Below, piece by piece: positions 54,027 through 64,000 of a DNA stretch of 64,000 nt. Position 1 is the stretch's first letter. Each line of letters opens with the position of its first letter. This DNA comes from Planctomycetota bacterium (GTDB taxonomy: Bacteria; Planctomycetota; Planctomycetia; Planctomycetales; Planctomycetaceae): NCBI GenBank assembly GCA_030836185.1, contig JAURQH010000059.1, forward strand, positions 1 to 64,000, written 5' to 3'. The position numbers were made by a program, and so were the translations under genes. The notes beneath the pieces are model-generated. The model made no database searches and had not been told where the DNA came from. It was given only the letters and a program-made list of their open reading frames with translations.

Positions 54027-56015
54027 ATGAATCGACCCGTTTCAATATTTTTTCGCGGTACGCTATGTGCCTTCATGCTGTTCTTGGCCCTCAATTTGTG
54101 GTCAGTGAATTCCGCCGAGGCTCAGAAAAGAAAACCAAAGAAGCCAACCTCGAAACTTCCTGTGGAAGCGGAACCTGTCAAACGGGATTCCCCGACAAAA
54201 GTTGAGTCAGAGAGTTTGACTCAAGTGCGTGCCTCGGCTGCCAAGATTGATGCACTCGTCGCCAAGAATTACAAAAAATTCGATGTGACGCCGAATCCTG
54301 TCACAACTGATGAACAGTTTTTACGTCGATTGTATCTTGATGCAAATGGTTCGATTCCCAATCTGCGGGAAACAAAAACTTTCCTGAACAGTACCAGCTC
54401 GACCAAGCGAGAACGCTTGATTGATTTTCTTCTCGGTCGTGAAGGTTACGTGGCGCATCAGTACAACTATTGGGCCGACTTATTGAGGCCCATTGATCGT
54501 GAAGGGCGTTTGCGTTTGATCCCTTACCAGACTTGGATCAAACAATCATTGCGAGAGAACAAGCCCTTCGATGAGTTTGTCACCGAACTTTTGACCGCGG
54601 AAGGAAAAGTTTGGGAGAACCCGGCAGTCGGGTATTACCTCACAGATGACGGCATGCCGTTAGATAACATGAACAACACAATCCAGTTGTTCTTGGGAAC
54701 CCGTATTGGTTGTGCGCAATGTCACGACCATCCGTTTGATAAGTGGACTCAGAAAGAGTTCTATCAGATTGCCTCATTCACCGGCCAAATGGTGACACGC
54801 ACGACGGGCGAAGAAGGTAAAGCTTTCGGCAAGATGCAGAAAGAGTTTCGCTCGGCGACTGAGGCCAACTCCGATAAAGTGAAAATGGAGGGAGCCGAAG
54901 CTCGTTATGGTGTCGTTCAAAATCTGATTGTTGCCAACCGTTATAATGTGAGCGAAGTTTCCTGGAAGCAGCTCAAACTCCCCAAAACTTACGCGTATGA
55001 CGACGCAAAGCCGGAATCGGTCGTTCAGCCGAAAACATTGTTTGGCGAAGCTTTGACTGTCAAACCGGGCGAATCCCGTCGTGAAGTATTCGCGCGTTGG
55101 GTCACTTCACCGAAGAATCCCCGGTTTGCCAAAACGATTGCCAATCGTCTCTGGAAACAATTGATGGGAGTGGGGCAGATTGAACCTGTTGACGACATGT
55201 TGGATGGGACGGTTGCCGAGAACCCGGAATTGATGGCGTTTCTCGAATCAGAAATGATTCGCGTGGAATTCGACATGAAAGAATTTCTGCGGATTGTGAT
55301 GAACACCAAGACCTATCAGCGACAAGCCTCTTCCAAGGAGTGGGATCCCGCCGTACCGTATCATTTCCCGGGTCCGACTCTTCGTCGGATGTCAGCCGAA
55401 CAGGCTTGGGATTCGCTGTTAACATTAGCGATTCCAGATCCAGACGCTTACAGCAAAGATCCTTCTCGTGAATATGAGGCTCTGATCAATGTTAATTTCT
55501 CTAAGGAGAAGCCTGCCGAAGTTCTCAAGAAGGCGATTGAGTTCGATAAGAAAATTGCGGGTGGAAAAGCTCGTACAGACAAACAGCGACCTTACAGTTA
55601 TGTCCCCAATAGAGACACCTATCAGGGGAGTTATGTGAGAATGCTACTTGCTCGGGCGTATGAACTTCCTTCACCACTCCCTCCTGGACACTTCCTGCGT
55701 CAGTTTGGGCAATCTGACCGCGAGTTAATCGGAGCCGCATCAACAGATGGATCCATTCCACAAATTCTTACGATGCTCAATGGGCCCTCGACGCACATGA
55801 TGCTTGAACCGGGATCCGAAATTTATGAAAACGTGATTCGCGAACGGAGCGAACTGGATCGTATTGACGTGATGTTCCTCAGTATCCTGAATCGTCAACC
55901 CTCCAACGAAGAGAAGCAGCTTGCTCGCAAAGAAATCAAGCGAGCCGGTAATGCCGGGTACGGCAACGTCATCTGGGCGCTCGTCAACACTCGCGAATTT
56001 CTGTTCGTTCAATAA
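54027..56015 (+). CDS. DUF1549/DUF1553 domain protein
   Basis: A 662-residue exported protein with signal peptide (GTLCAFMLFLALNLWSVNS) and a Lys/Pro-rich linker. DUF1549 (about 75-275): TDEQFLRRLYLDANGSIP and CAQCHDHPFDKW with Cys229, Cys232 and His233, a CxxCH that may bind heme. DUF1553 (about 330-650): FGEALTVKPGESRREVFARW, ANRLWKQLMGVG, LNRQPSNEEKQLARKE. No separate cytochrome (PSCyt) N-domain is present. Usually paired with DUF1501, as here; role unproven. GGAG lies upstream of the ATG. Confidence 0.92.
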   Translation: MNRPVSIFFRGTLCAFMLFLALNLWSVNSAEAQKRKPKKPTSKLPVEAEPVKRDSPTKVESESLTQVRASAAKIDALVAKNYKKFDVTPNPVTTDEQFLRRLYLDANGSIPNLRETKTFLNSTSSTKRERLIDFLLGREGYVAHQYNYWADLLRPIDREGRLRLIPYQTWIKQSLRENKPFDEFVTELLTAEGKVWENPAVGYYLTDDGMPLDNMNNTIQLFLGTRIGCAQCHDHPFDKWTQKEFYQIASFTGQMVTRTTGEEGKAFGKMQKEFRSATEANSDKVKMEGAEARYGVVQNLIVANRYNVSEVSWKQLKLPKTYAYDDAKPESVVQPKTLFGEALTVKPGESRREVFARWVTSPKNPRFAKTIANRLWKQLMGVGQIEPVDDMLDGTVAENPELMAFLESEMIRVEFDMKEFLRIVMNTKTYQRQASSKEWDPAVPYHFPGPTLRRMSAEQAWDSLLTLAIPDPDAYSKDPSREYEALINVNFSKEKPAEVLKKAIEFDKKIAGGKARTDKQRPYSYVPNRDTYQGSYVRMLLARAYELPSPLPPGHFLRQFGQSDRELIGAASTDGSIPQILTMLNGPSTHMMLEPGSEIYENVIRERSELDRIDVMFLSILNRQPSNEEKQLARKEIKRAGNAGYGNVIWALVNTREFLFVQ

Positions 56016-56078
56016 AACTTCGGAGTGAGTTTTCGCAGGCAAACAATTCCTTCTGTTATTCCAGAATAAGTCACTGAC

Positions 56079-57386
56079 ATGAAACAACTCTTTGATCAAT
56101 TCGACGATCCAACACGCCGATCATTTATGTCTTACGCGGCCAAATCCTTGCTGGGCGTTTCCATAATGCCCGCTTTGGGAGGAATCGCTTTGGGGGCCGA
56201 TGAAAAGAAGCCTGCCAAAAAATATCCCGGTGGAGGTACCGCCAAAAATGTGATTTATCTCTACATGGAAGGAGCAATGAGTCACCTGGATACCTTCGAC
56301 ATCAAACCGAAGTCACAAGGGTCGGGGACAACACAGGCTGTCAGCACGGCTGTTCCCGGAATTCAGATCGGTGAACATTTCAAGTCATTGCCGGCACTCA
56401 TGAAGGATGTGGCCTTGATTCGCTCGATGTACACCGCGACCGGGGCACATCGTCCCGGTCGATATTTGATGCGAACCAGTTACGAAGAAATCGCTTCGAC
56501 TCGCCACCCTTCACTGGGGCCGTGGGCTCAATCTTTCTTTGGCAAACGAAATAAGACGTTGCCAGATAGCGTGGTCATCTCTGGTGGCTCTCAGCATCCT
56601 TCTGCCGGTTTTATGGAGACACGATTTTCTCCGCTTCCGATTGCCAACGCGGCAGAAGGTCTACAGAACGCTACCTCTCCCAAATATCTTCAAGATCGTG
56701 ATTTCAATACGCGGATGAATTTGATCGATTCGTTCGATGCCAAATTCCGCAAGAAGTACGACCATAAAGAAGTTCGCGCATATACCGACTTCTACAAAGA
56801 AACCGTCGCACTTCTTAAAAGCTCTGATCTGGAGACATTTGACATCACCAAAGAGCCTGAAGACGTGCGGAAGGCCTATGGCGATCACAAGTTTGGGCAG
56901 GGAGCTTTGTTGGCTCGTCGCTTGATTCAAAACAATGTTCGTTTTGTGGAAGTTGTTTCAGGTGGGTGGGACGACCACAACAATATTTACGATGACGACA
57001 AGTTGCCTCAACGTGTGAATCAACTCGATCAAACGCTGTCGGCTCTCATTAAAGACCTGAAGTCGAACGGCTTGTTCGACGAGACATTGATTGTCCTGGC
57101 AACAGAGTTCGGACGCACGCCGCGCATCAGTGATCGTGCCGGTCGCGATCATCATCCCGCATCGTTCTCGTGTGCCTTGGCAGGTGCAGGGATCAAAGGT
57201 GGGCAAGTCATCGGGAAAACAGACGATCAAGGTGGCACAGTCGATGAAGATGGCGTCATGCCTGCCGATTTCAACGCGACTATCGCTCACAAAATGGGGA
57301 TCAATCTCGCTGCCGAAATTTATTCACCATCAGGCCGTCCTTTCAAAGTCGCCCACGATGGCGAAGTGATCGAAAAGCTGGTCTGA
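56079..57386 (+). CDS. DUF1501 domain-containing protein
   Basis: A 435-residue protein with a Tat-type N-terminus (DPTRRSFMSYAAKSLLGVSI). Body: NVIYLYMEGAMSHLDTFDIK, VALIRSMYTATGAHRPGRYL, LLARRLIQNNVRFVEVVSGG, TEFGRTPRISDRAGRDHHP and the ending GRPFKVAHDGEVIEKLV. It follows the DUF1549/DUF1553 gene by 63 bp, the standard pairing, so the two probably act together, perhaps exported through Tat and Sec respectively. Confidence 0.93.
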   Translation: MKQLFDQFDDPTRRSFMSYAAKSLLGVSIMPALGGIALGADEKKPAKKYPGGGTAKNVIYLYMEGAMSHLDTFDIKPKSQGSGTTQAVSTAVPGIQIGEHFKSLPALMKDVALIRSMYTATGAHRPGRYLMRTSYEEIASTRHPSLGPWAQSFFGKRNKTLPDSVVISGGSQHPSAGFMETRFSPLPIANAAEGLQNATSPKYLQDRDFNTRMNLIDSFDAKFRKKYDHKEVRAYTDFYKETVALLKSSDLETFDITKEPEDVRKAYGDHKFGQGALLARRLIQNNVRFVEVVSGGWDDHNNIYDDDKLPQRVNQLDQTLSALIKDLKSNGLFDETLIVLATEFGRTPRISDRAGRDHHPASFSCALAGAGIKGGQVIGKTDDQGGTVDEDGVMPADFNATIAHKMGINLAAEIYSPSGRPFKVAHDGEVIEKLV

Positions 57387-57543
57387 TTTTATGAGTATTT
57401 AAGAACTGAATCTTCCCGGTTGATTCGTCGTCTAGTGCGCGGTCTAATGGAAAACCGCGAGGCTAATACGGGATGATTGCATTCTCTGAGCAGCCAAACA
57501 CACACGCACTGTATTTCACACACATTCCTAAGAGTATCTCATC

Positions 57544-59145
57544 ATGTATTCTGTCATCCGTCAGTGGCTCATCGTCGCTGTTGTTTTTGTGGCTTTATCG
57601 TCCTCGTCGTTTGCCGCCAAACGGCCCAACATTCTCTTCATTTTCACCGACGATCATGCACCGCATTCGATTGGTGCTTACGAAGGATGGTTGCAGTCAG
57701 TCAATCCGACTCCCAATATCGACAAGCTTGCCAAGCAGGGAATGCTCTTTGAGAACAGTTTTTGTACGAATTCGATATGTGGTCCCAGTCGCGCGGTGAT
57801 CCTCACCGGAAAACATTCTCATAAAAACGGGTTCATGAACAACGGCAATAAATTTGACGGGGATCAGCAGACGTTCCCGAAGTTGTTGCAAAAAGCCGGG
57901 TATCAAACTGCGTTCTACGGAAAGTGGCATCTCAAAAGTCAGCCACAAGGGTTCAACGACTGGAAAGTGCTTCCCGGGCAAGGACTCTATTATAACCCCG
58001 ACTTCCAAACCTCGCAGGGGAAAGTTCGCGTCGAGGGATACTGCACAGACATCGTGACCGATATGGCCATCGATTGGCTCAAAGAACGCGACGACGACAA
58101 GCCATTCATGTTGATGTGTCAGCACAAAGCTCCTCACCGAAACTGGATGCCGGCTCTGCGACATTTACATCTTTACGATGATGTGAATATTCCCGAACCG
58201 GCCACCTTGTTCGACGACTACAAAGACAACGCCTTCCCCGCTCGCGCGCAGGAACTCGAAATCGACCGACACATGGATCTCAATTACGACCTGTTTGTCG
58301 ATTTGACTCCCCAGTTTTCTCAACCCGCCTCACAAGCCCGGCAAGATCGCTCGGCCTGGATGAATATGAAACGGATGTCTGCCGAGCAAATAAAAACTTG
58401 GCGTGATGCTTACGGCCCCAAAGACGCCGAGTTTCACAAGAAGAAACTGACCGGCAAAGATTTGGTCCGTTGGAAGTACCAGCGCTACGCAAAAAACTAT
58501 CTGCGATGTGTCAAAGGTGTTGACGAAAATGTGGGTCGTTTGATGAAAACTCTCGAAGAACAAGGGCTCGATGAAAACACCATCGTGATTTATTCGTCCG
58601 ACCAAGGATTCTATATCGGCGATCACGGCTGGTACGACAAACGCTGGATGTACGAAGAGTCGTTGAAAATGCCTTTCATCGTGAAGTGGCCCGGCGTCAC
58701 TCCACCCGCTTCACGTAACAAGATGATGATCCAGAACCTCGACTATGCCGAGACCTTTCTCGATATCGCCGGTGCCGACATTCCTGCCGACATGCAAGGC
58801 CGATCACTCGTGCCATTGCTCAAAGGTTCAACGCCGAAAGATTGGCGAGAGAGCATCTACTATCACTATTACGAATACCCCAGCGTGCATATGGTCCCCC
58901 GACAGTACGGCATTCGTACTGATCGTTTCAAGCTGATGAAGTTCTACCAGTTCGGCGAAGAATGGGAGTTCTACGATCTCGCCAAAGACCCTGATGAACT
59001 GACGAACCAGTACGGTAACGCAGAGTATGCCCAAACAATTTCCAACTTGAAGCAACAGCTCAAAGGACTACAGGAAAAATACGAAGACGATAGCGATATT
59101 TCTGCGAAGCCGAAGGAATGGCAAGACAAATACCGCATCGAATAG
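57544..59145 (+). CDS. Type I sulfatase, exported
   Basis: A 533-residue sulfatase with signal peptide ([19 protein letters not shown]). Metal ligands Asp36-Asp37 in IFTDDHAPH; formylglycine precursor Cys79 in [23 protein letters not shown] and a C-terminal [11 protein letters not shown] that is typical of arylsulfatase/iduronate-2-sulfatase-like members. It follows the DUF1549/DUF1501 pair by 157 bp and may share its transcript, though a small stem (57438-57459) lies between. Confidence 0.95.
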   Translation: MYSVIRQWLIVAVVFVALSSSSFAAKRPNILFIFTDDHAPHSIGAYEGWLQSVNPTPNIDKLAKQGMLFENSFCTNSICGPSRAVILTGKHSHKNGFMNNGNKFDGDQQTFPKLLQKAGYQTAFYGKWHLKSQPQGFNDWKVLPGQGLYYNPDFQTSQGKVRVEGYCTDIVTDMAIDWLKERDDDKPFMLMCQHKAPHRNWMPALRHLHLYDDVNIPEPATLFDDYKDNAFPARAQELEIDRHMDLNYDLFVDLTPQFSQPASQARQDRSAWMNMKRMSAEQIKTWRDAYGPKDAEFHKKKLTGKDLVRWKYQRYAKNYLRCVKGVDENVGRLMKTLEEQGLDENTIVIYSSDQGFYIGDHGWYDKRWMYEESLKMPFIVKWPGVTPPASRNKMMIQNLDYAETFLDIAGADIPADMQGRSLVPLLKGSTPKDWRESIYYHYYEYPSVHMVPRQYGIRTDRFKLMKFYQFGEEWEFYDLAKDPDELTNQYGNAEYAQTISNLKQQLKGLQEKYEDDSDISAKPKEWQDKYRIE

Positions 59146-59199
59146 CGGTCGGACAATAGGACAAAACATTCTCCTCCCCTCAAGTTGAAAGTTTGTTGA

Positions 59200-59391
59200 A
59201 TGCTGAAAAGTCTCGGCAGTACTCTGTTTATCTTCGGTCTCGGCTCGATTCTGCTCAACTTGATCCATGTTGAGTTCCTGCTTTTAATGTGGGTCGATCT
59301 TTGGGGCCCGGAAATCGGTTGGGCAATTCGTATTGGAATGATCGTCGTCGGCGCACTCTTATGGTTCTTCGCTCCTGCCGCCGATGAATGA
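59200..59391 (+). CDS. Small two-helix membrane protein
   Basis: A 63-residue protein with two hydrophobic helices (TLFIFGLGSILLNLIHVEF and IGWAIRIGMIVVGALLWFF) and a short acidic end. The pattern of a helix hairpin around WVDLWGPE is plausible for a real small membrane protein. It begins 54 bases after the sulfatase stop on the same strand, with GAAAG as weak ribosome site. Function unknown. Confidence 0.65.
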   Translation: MLKSLGSTLFIFGLGSILLNLIHVEFLLLMWVDLWGPEIGWAIRIGMIVVGALLWFFAPAADE

Positions 59392-59583
59392 TGATCAGAT
59401 CGAAATCAACATTTGGGTTCTTAAGTAGGTGTCTGTCCAAGAGCCAACATAGTTGCTGAATCTGAATGTGTGCCTGCAACATGAAAGTTACGCAAGGAAT
59501 CGTGGTTACTTTTACTTGAGGCGCCAGCGAACAAAAATGTCCACCGAGCAAAGTGAGAAAACAACGGCAACTACGCTCGAACT

Positions 59584-59615
59584 CTGGGGCTCATTTCGTT
59601 CGTCCCCAGCCACAC
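59584..59615. repeat. Palindromic repeat family D, copy 1
   Basis: CTGGGGCTCATTTCGTTCGT then CCCCAGCCACAC; arms CTGGGG (59584-59589) and CCCCAG (59604-59609). Related to the copy at 60153-60186. Confidence 0.7.
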
Positions 59616-59680
59616 ATCTTGTCATTTCTCCGCGAAATCCGCGAACTCTGCGGTGAATGAAATTTGGTTCCCTCTCATCT

Positions 59681-59703
59681 CACTGGCGGGCAAGCCGCCA
59701 GTG
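59681..59703. repeat. Perfect nine-base palindrome, CACTGGCGG/CCGCCAGTG
   Basis: Arms CACTGGCGG (59681-59689) and CCGCCAGTG (59695-59703) with loop GCAAG. A common intergenic palindrome type in planctomycete genomes as far as I recall. Confidence 0.8.
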
Positions 59704-59840
59704 CCACCCAAGAAGAGAATGAACCCTTTGCGTTTGTTTGCTCTTCGAGGCTTTGCGTCAAATTTATGATCTCTCAAACTGATCTTGCAATTTCATTCGT
59801 ACCAGAGTTAGCGTTCGTGGTTCGTTGAATATTTTGAGCC

Positions 59841-59856
59841 GCCGGCGCAAGCCGGC
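59841..59856. repeat. GC-rich palindrome with GCAA loop
   Basis: GCCGGC (59841-59846), loop GCAA, GCCGGC (59851-59856). Shares the GCAA(G) loop with the palindrome at 59681, suggesting related origin. Confidence 0.65.
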
Positions 59857-59977
59857 AAGGGAATGCGAAGATAATTCAGCGTCCCCTGCGTGCTCGCGCA
59901 CGCGGCTCAAGACAGTCGAAATCGATCTTTGGCAATTAGAACGTCATCACAACCCGCCGATGGTCCAGTTTTACTTC

Positions 59978-59998
59978 GTAGGCTGGGACAAGTCCCAG
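59978..59998. repeat. Palindromic repeat family B, copy 2
   Basis: GTAGGCTGGGACAAGTCCCA then G; arms CTGGGAC and GTCCCAG. Near-identical to 48062-48084. Confidence 0.8.
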
Positions 59999-60060
59999 AA
60001 AAAATGCGGGAGTGAGGATCATGTAAGCAATCTTGTTTAAGTCTTCGCCTCTTGTAGCTA

Positions 60061-60096
60061 CGCCATCCCGTTTGACGAGCAAACGGGGCTACCCGG
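60061..60096. repeat. Palindromic repeat family C
   Basis: Arms CCCGTTTG (60067-60074) and CAAACGGG (60080-60087) around ACGAG, followed by GCTACCCGG. A diverged relative lies at 49771-49800 (ACGAG loop and TAGCCC flank kept). Confidence 0.75.
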
Positions 60097-60152
60097 TGTG
60101 AATTACTTGGGTGGCTGTGGATGACCATCAGGTCACCCACAGAATCAGAAAT

Positions 60153-60186
60153 CTGGGGGCTCACTGCGTTCGCCCCCCAACCACAC
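60153..60186. repeat. Palindromic repeat family D, copy 2
   Basis: CTGGGGGCTCACTGCGTTCG then CCCCCCAACCACAC; G-run and C-run pair. Matches 59584-59615 in arms, loop (GCTCAYTKCGTTCG) and ACCACAC/GCCACAC flank. Confidence 0.7.
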
Positions 60187-60340
60187 CTGTGAATCAACCA
60201 GTCGCGTGTTCAACAATGACGACCACTGCAACGTGAGAAAGAGAGCGGTCTTGCGTGACGTGGAAAATGCGCACCGACATTGGGGTACTTTTTCACTCCC
60301 CACACGTTTTGTCACAAACCGAACGAAGCCAACTACTTGC

Positions 60341-60440
60341 TCAAGATTCGGGAAGATTCGGAATCAAGATTTGGGAAGATTTGATTTCAAGATTCGGAAA
60401 TGGCACCCCCCCAAATCATCGAATCTTCAAATCTTGAATC
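60341..60440. repeat. Imperfect 'AAGATTYGG' direct and inverted repeats
   Basis: Strings TCAAGATTCGGGAAGATTCG, AATCAAGATTTGGGAAGATT and TTCAAGATTCGG follow one another, then inverted forms (CGAATCTTCAAATCTTGAAT). Unit length is irregular, so it is not a CRISPR array. Could fold into a long hairpin. Confidence 0.65.
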
Positions 60441-60666
60441 GGCGGTTGAGTGTTCGGGAAATCAGGAGCGTTTTGCTGCTCTTCAAATACCACAAACTAC
60501 GGGAGAAAACCTGTGTTGCCTGAATGACGAACTCGCAGTTCTGATCGCCTTAAAGTTGCCTAATTTGATTGTTTTCAGAGATCTCCAACTTTCTGCGTGA
60601 CAAAGTGACCGCAATAACGCCTGATGAAAGAGACCTTCTCTCCCACTTTCAGTAGGCGTGTCGACA

Positions 60667-63258
60667 ATGGAATTTTTGATCTTCCTCAGTTTTGTCATCG
60701 TTGTGATCACATTACTCCTGATTCTCCAGATCCAAAAAGCGTTAAGTGACTTTCGTTCTGATTGGCAGACCAATGACTTGATCACTCAGAAGAAACTGAA
60801 GTATTTACATGAGGAGATTGAAACGACTCGGACCCATAACAAAACAGGAACGCAGGATGTCGGTTCCACATCAGATTCTGTCTCAACAGGCTCGCCCGAC
60901 AAAAAGCCAGATACGCTTGCTGAAGTCATCGATTCGCTGGAGGAGAAAAAGAAACAATCTTTAGACGAACAACAACCGCTGGAACCCATCTTTGAAGACG
61001 AGGACAAGACCGATAAATTCAAGAAGAAAGTAGAGCTTGCAGCGGCAGGTTCTCTGCCCTCTCATCGTCCCAGTGTTGTGCAACCAGTTAAGTCGATTCC
61101 GAAGTCCATCTCTCGTCTGGAAATGAATTCTGCACCTTATGAACCAAGCAAATTCGAACAAGCCGCTGCCGATGTGCTGGGACGAATTTGGAACTGGATT
61201 ATTGTTGGCGAAGAACATCGCCCGACGAATGTCTCGATGGAATTTGCCATTGCCAGCCAATGGCTGTTACGTTTGGGAGTTCTGTTACTTGTCGTGGGTG
61301 TCGGCTTCTTCTTGAACTACTCCATCGAAAACGACTTGATCAGTCCGGCAGCGCGTGTCGCCTTGGCAACGATTGCCGGTTTGGGGGTCTTGATCGGCGG
61401 AGTCCGTTTAGCAAATGGAAAGTATCGGCTTCTCGGATATGGATTGATGGGGACCGGCATCTCGACCTTATACTTTGCCGCCTTCGCTTCGACCAACTTT
61501 TACGAGCTTGTGACACCCAATGCCGCCTTCGCCTGGATGGGACTAATCACGGTTCTCGCGGGTGGAATCTCCATCCGATTCGATGCCAAGTTGGTCGCCG
61601 TGTTGGGAGTGCTCGGTGGGTATGGCACGCCGTTGATGATTTCCACTGCGTCGGCAACTTACATCGGGTTGTTCGGGTATTTCCTCATTCTGGGGATTGG
61701 TGTGTTGTGGATGTGCAGCTATAAGCAATGGCCGTTACTGCATTATCTGTCTCTCATCTGTAATTACAGTCTCGTCGGTTATGCGCTACGAAATTACGAC
61801 CCTGCGATTCACTTCTGGGAAGTGATGCCTTTCCTGATTGGTTTCTTTGTCATCTATTCAACGATGGTTTTTCTATACAATTTACGATCTCACCAAAAAT
61901 CTAATCTGCTCGATGTGATTATGCTGTTCTTAAACGCGGGGATTTACTACGGATTCAGTTACAATTTGATCGACAGTAGTTTCGATCACAAATGGATTGC
62001 CGCGGTCACTTTAGGACTCTCTGCGTTCTACACGTTGCATGTCTGGTTCTGTCTGGCGAAGAAGGTTCTCGATCGCGAACTGATGATCAGTTTTCTCGGC
62101 TTGGCGTCGTTGTTTTTGACCATCACGTTTCCGCTATTACTCTCTTCTGAATGGATCACAGTCAGTTGGGCGATTCAGGCATTGGTGTTGTTGTGGATGG
62201 CTGACAAAATTGATAGCCGTTTTCTGCGACAGTCATCTTATGTGTTATACACGATTGTCATGTTCCGCTTTGCTATGCTCGATCTGCCATTTCATTTCGG
62301 AAAGGGAACGATTGACGCCGATCTGTCTCTTAACGTCTATCTTTGGGGCATGCTGGAACGTCTCATCGCATTCGGCGTTCCCATCGCCTCGTTGGGAGGA
62401 GCTTGGTACTTGTTGAAGTCATTCCCTGCTGGAGAGGACTCGGAGACTCCTGAAAATGATGTTCCCGAAGTTCTGCCCCGTAATGGCGTGATGCGAGTCT
62501 TTCTCGCAGCGGTTTTGGGAACCTTGTTGATTTACCTCCATCTGGAGATCAATGCGACGGTCGGGTTCCTGTTCTCACCGTTCCGATTGCCATCACTGAC
62601 CTGGTTATGGATCGCGGCTTGTGGCGCACTCTTGTGGGACTATCGTCGCACTTCAAGTCAAACATCACTCATGCTGCTAGGACTCGGCGTGACGTCCGTG
62701 TTGTTCAAATTACTCGCTTGGGACATGCCTTCGTGGGAACTGCACCAGTTTCTATATGAAGGCGCGTATTCATTTTTTGATGCCAGTATGCGATTACTGG
62801 ACTTCGGCGTAGTCTTTCTGTTCCTCTTCTTTGCTTATAGCATTTTGGGAGGAAACGATGATGAAGTGAAACTTGGTAAAGTTCTCGGTATCTCGGCGAT
62901 CATTTCCGTGTTCCTTTCGACAAGCCTGGAGCTCAACACGTTCCTCAATCACTTCATTCCCGGCTTGCGAGCCGGTGGCATCACGATTCTCTGGACGGCC
63001 TATGCCTTGACGATGATTCTGGTGGGGATTCGCAAGAACTTGAAGATCACCCGTTATCTGGGGCTTAGTTTGTTTGCAGTGGTCGCGTGGAAAATCTTCT
63101 TCGACGATTTGGCGACTCTCGATCAAATCTATCGTATTGTTGCCTTCATCGTGCTTGGTATCATGGTGTTGGCGGGTTCGTTTGCGTATCTAAAGTTCCA
63201 GGATCGATTCGCCATCGAGGATGAATCACCAACACACACAGATGAGAAGGTGTCATGA
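60667..63258 (+). CDS. DUF2339 polytopic membrane protein
   Basis: An 863-residue membrane protein. One N-terminal helix ([18 protein letters not shown]), a charged linker to about residue 175 ([20 protein letters not shown]), then about 20 or more hydrophobic helices, beginning [20 protein letters not shown], the DUF2339 signature, followed by [11 protein letters not shown] and [19 protein letters not shown]. Function unknown; proposed links to envelope or polysaccharide processes are not proven. ATG 60667 (or GTG 60658). Its TGA overlaps the ATG of the next gene, the usual DUF3999 partner. Confidence 0.92.
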   Translation: MEFLIFLSFVIVVITLLLILQIQKALSDFRSDWQTNDLITQKKLKYLHEEIETTRTHNKTGTQDVGSTSDSVSTGSPDKKPDTLAEVIDSLEEKKKQSLDEQQPLEPIFEDEDKTDKFKKKVELAAAGSLPSHRPSVVQPVKSIPKSISRLEMNSAPYEPSKFEQAAADVLGRIWNWIIVGEEHRPTNVSMEFAIASQWLLRLGVLLLVVGVGFFLNYSIENDLISPAARVALATIAGLGVLIGGVRLANGKYRLLGYGLMGTGISTLYFAAFASTNFYELVTPNAAFAWMGLITVLAGGISIRFDAKLVAVLGVLGGYGTPLMISTASATYIGLFGYFLILGIGVLWMCSYKQWPLLHYLSLICNYSLVGYALRNYDPAIHFWEVMPFLIGFFVIYSTMVFLYNLRSHQKSNLLDVIMLFLNAGIYYGFSYNLIDSSFDHKWIAAVTLGLSAFYTLHVWFCLAKKVLDRELMISFLGLASLFLTITFPLLLSSEWITVSWAIQALVLLWMADKIDSRFLRQSSYVLYTIVMFRFAMLDLPFHFGKGTIDADLSLNVYLWGMLERLIAFGVPIASLGGAWYLLKSFPAGEDSETPENDVPEVLPRNGVMRVFLAAVLGTLLIYLHLEINATVGFLFSPFRLPSLTWLWIAACGALLWDYRRTSSQTSLMLLGLGVTSVLFKLLAWDMPSWELHQFLYEGAYSFFDASMRLLDFGVVFLFLFFAYSILGGNDDEVKLGKVLGISAIISVFLSTSLELNTFLNHFIPGLRAGGITILWTAYALTMILVGIRKNLKITRYLGLSLFAVVAWKIFFDDLATLDQIYRIVAFIVLGIMVLAGSFAYLKFQDRFAIEDESPTHTDEKVS

Positions 63259-64000
63259 AACATTCCATCCTGACTTCTTTAGTCGTTGTTGGTCTAGGTG
63301 TGCAAACAGCATTCTGTACATTGCCACCAATTTGGAAGAAACCCATTTCTCTGGAATTCGAAGACGGAGCGACCGATGTTCTTGTCGCCGTTGCGCTTGA
63401 TGCAGAGGTCTATCGTAATCTTTTCGGGAATATTGCCTCGCTCCGAGTTCTCAACTCGCGTGGACGTGATGTTTCTTTTCAACTGAGGTTAGAACCCGCT
63501 ACTCGAACGCAAACTCTTGAAAGAAGTTGGAGAGCCAGGAATGTGGATCTCGATGTTTCCGACGAGCAATTCGCTGTTGAGATCGCATTAAAAGAATATT
63601 CTGCCCCGCCGACAAAAATTGAAGTCCGCACACCTCTCAAGAATTTTGAGCAAAGAGTGCGCGTCATCGGTATTGGCAAAGACAATGAGAGACTGCTGGT
63701 CGATGATGTGATTTTCGACTATTCGCAATATATGGATGTTCGTCGAACGATTGTGACAATCCCCGAAACCAGTTTTCGAAAGTTTCGCTTGGTGATTGAA
63801 AACCCAACCAGCGAGCAGAAGTCTCAACTAATACAGTTGACGCGGGAATTACGAGGAGACGAAGAGAATTCGCGCTTGGAACATTTTGTGATCGAACGTC
63901 GACCCTTTCGCATTGACGAACTCTGGTTGATTGCGAACGAAGAAAAACAGGCCCCTACTCGACTGCTTGTAAGAGAGTGGTACATCGAAGTGACTCAGAC
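63255..64000 (+). CDS. DUF3999-like exported protein, 3' end missing
   Basis: ATG 63255 overlaps the DUF2339 stop (ATGA). The frame stays open to the window edge, 248 full codons. It begins [20 protein letters not shown], a signal peptide, followed by [20 protein letters not shown] and [20 protein letters not shown], which fits DUF3999, a family regularly encoded next to DUF2339. The visible part is beta-rich and probably periplasmic; a C-terminal membrane helix is expected beyond the edge. The pair probably forms one envelope complex. Confidence 0.85.
   Translation, partial: MKHSILTSLVVVGLGVQTAFCTLPPIWKKPISLEFEDGATDVLVAVALDAEVYRNLFGNIASLRVLNSRGRDVSFQLRLEPATRTQTLERSWRARNVDLDVSDEQFAVEIALKEYSAPPTKIEVRTPLKNFEQRVRVIGIGKDNERLLVDDVIFDYSQYMDVRRTIVTIPETSFRKFRLVIENPTSEQKSQLIQLTRELRGDEENSRLEHFVIERRPFRIDELWLIANEEKQAPTRLLVREWYIEVTQ

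Larger units (their letters stand above)
59392..60666. other. Gene-free island of palindromic repeats
   Basis: About 1.27 kb with no supported gene. It contains several unrelated palindrome families listed separately (59584, 59681, 59841, 59978, 60061, 60153, 60341). Stops occur in all frames and the longest ORFs are made of repeats. It ends at the promoter region of the DUF2339 gene. Confidence 0.75.

Noticed and set aside
60341-60440. Possible CRISPR array
   Set aside because: Units are short and irregular with no constant spacers and no cas genes.
1-64000. Insertion sequences, prophage, toxin-antitoxin or anti-phage islands
   Set aside because: No transposase, integrase, terminal inverted repeats, phage structural genes or defence motifs were seen.

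Overview
The window looks like a chromosomal segment of a planctomycete (phylum Planctomycetota, probably Planctomycetales). This is inferred from marker families: a paired DUF1549/DUF1553 and DUF1501 gene set, a second DUF1501 gene, two formylglycine-type sulfatases, exported proteins with PEP-CTERM tails, an ECF-type sigma factor next to a large transmembrane Ser/Thr kinase, a DUF6288 PDZ/HEAT protein, a DUF11 repeat protein and a Cys/Ala/Pro-rich small secreted protein. No rRNA, tRNA, CRISPR array, transposase or phage gene was seen. I counted 47 intact or partial protein genes and two genes broken by an in-frame stop.

Layout. 1-3.9 kb: the 3' part of a ComM/YifB AAA+ gene and a secreted DUF6288 protein. 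4.0-8.9 kb (minus strand): ECF sigma factor, transmembrane kinase with a repeat-rich outer domain, a PEP-CTERM protein coupled to it, and a second PEP-CTERM gene interrupted by TAA. An 11-bp inverted repeat lies upstream of the sigma gene. 9-13 kb: DUF11 surface protein and a gamma-glutamyltransferase-family enzyme. 13-17.4 kb: a tight four-gene phosphonate operon (DUF5690 transporter, Zn-dehydrogenase, FAD oxidoreductase, phosphonoacetaldehyde hydrolase PhnX) with no PhnW transaminase. 17.4-30 kb: housekeeping and envelope genes (rlmN, transaldolase, epimerase, membrane glycosyltransferase, SDR, frr, LolC/E-like permease plus LolD, ilvE, SGNH hydrolase). 30-41 kb: DUF1501, another membrane glycosyltransferase, esterases, a coiled-coil exported protein, a sulfatase, a broken His/Gly/Tyr-rich mini-gene and a small M50 protease.

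41-45 kb holds an arsenosugar module: ArsS and ArsM on the minus strand, divergent from two TIGR04283/TIGR04282-type glycosyltransferases. 45-54 kb: Cys-rich secreted protein, folP, ribonuclease D, an altronate dehydratase-family enzyme, a putative outer-membrane barrel protein and a PhoD-type phosphatase. 54-59.4 kb: DUF1549/DUF1553, DUF1501, sulfatase and a small membrane protein. 59.4-60.7 kb is a gene-free island of diverse palindromic repeats. The window ends in a DUF2339/DUF3999 pair cut by the right edge.

The most interesting points are the phosphonate operon that probably makes phosphonoacetaldehyde by flavin-dependent oxidation instead of transamination, the sigma/kinase/PEP-CTERM module with a candidate operator, the arsenosugar module, the two exported-protein genes each broken by one TAA codon, and several dispersed palindromic repeat families, some in inverted pairs. 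All family assignments come from reading protein sequences by eye and recalling families; no search was run.
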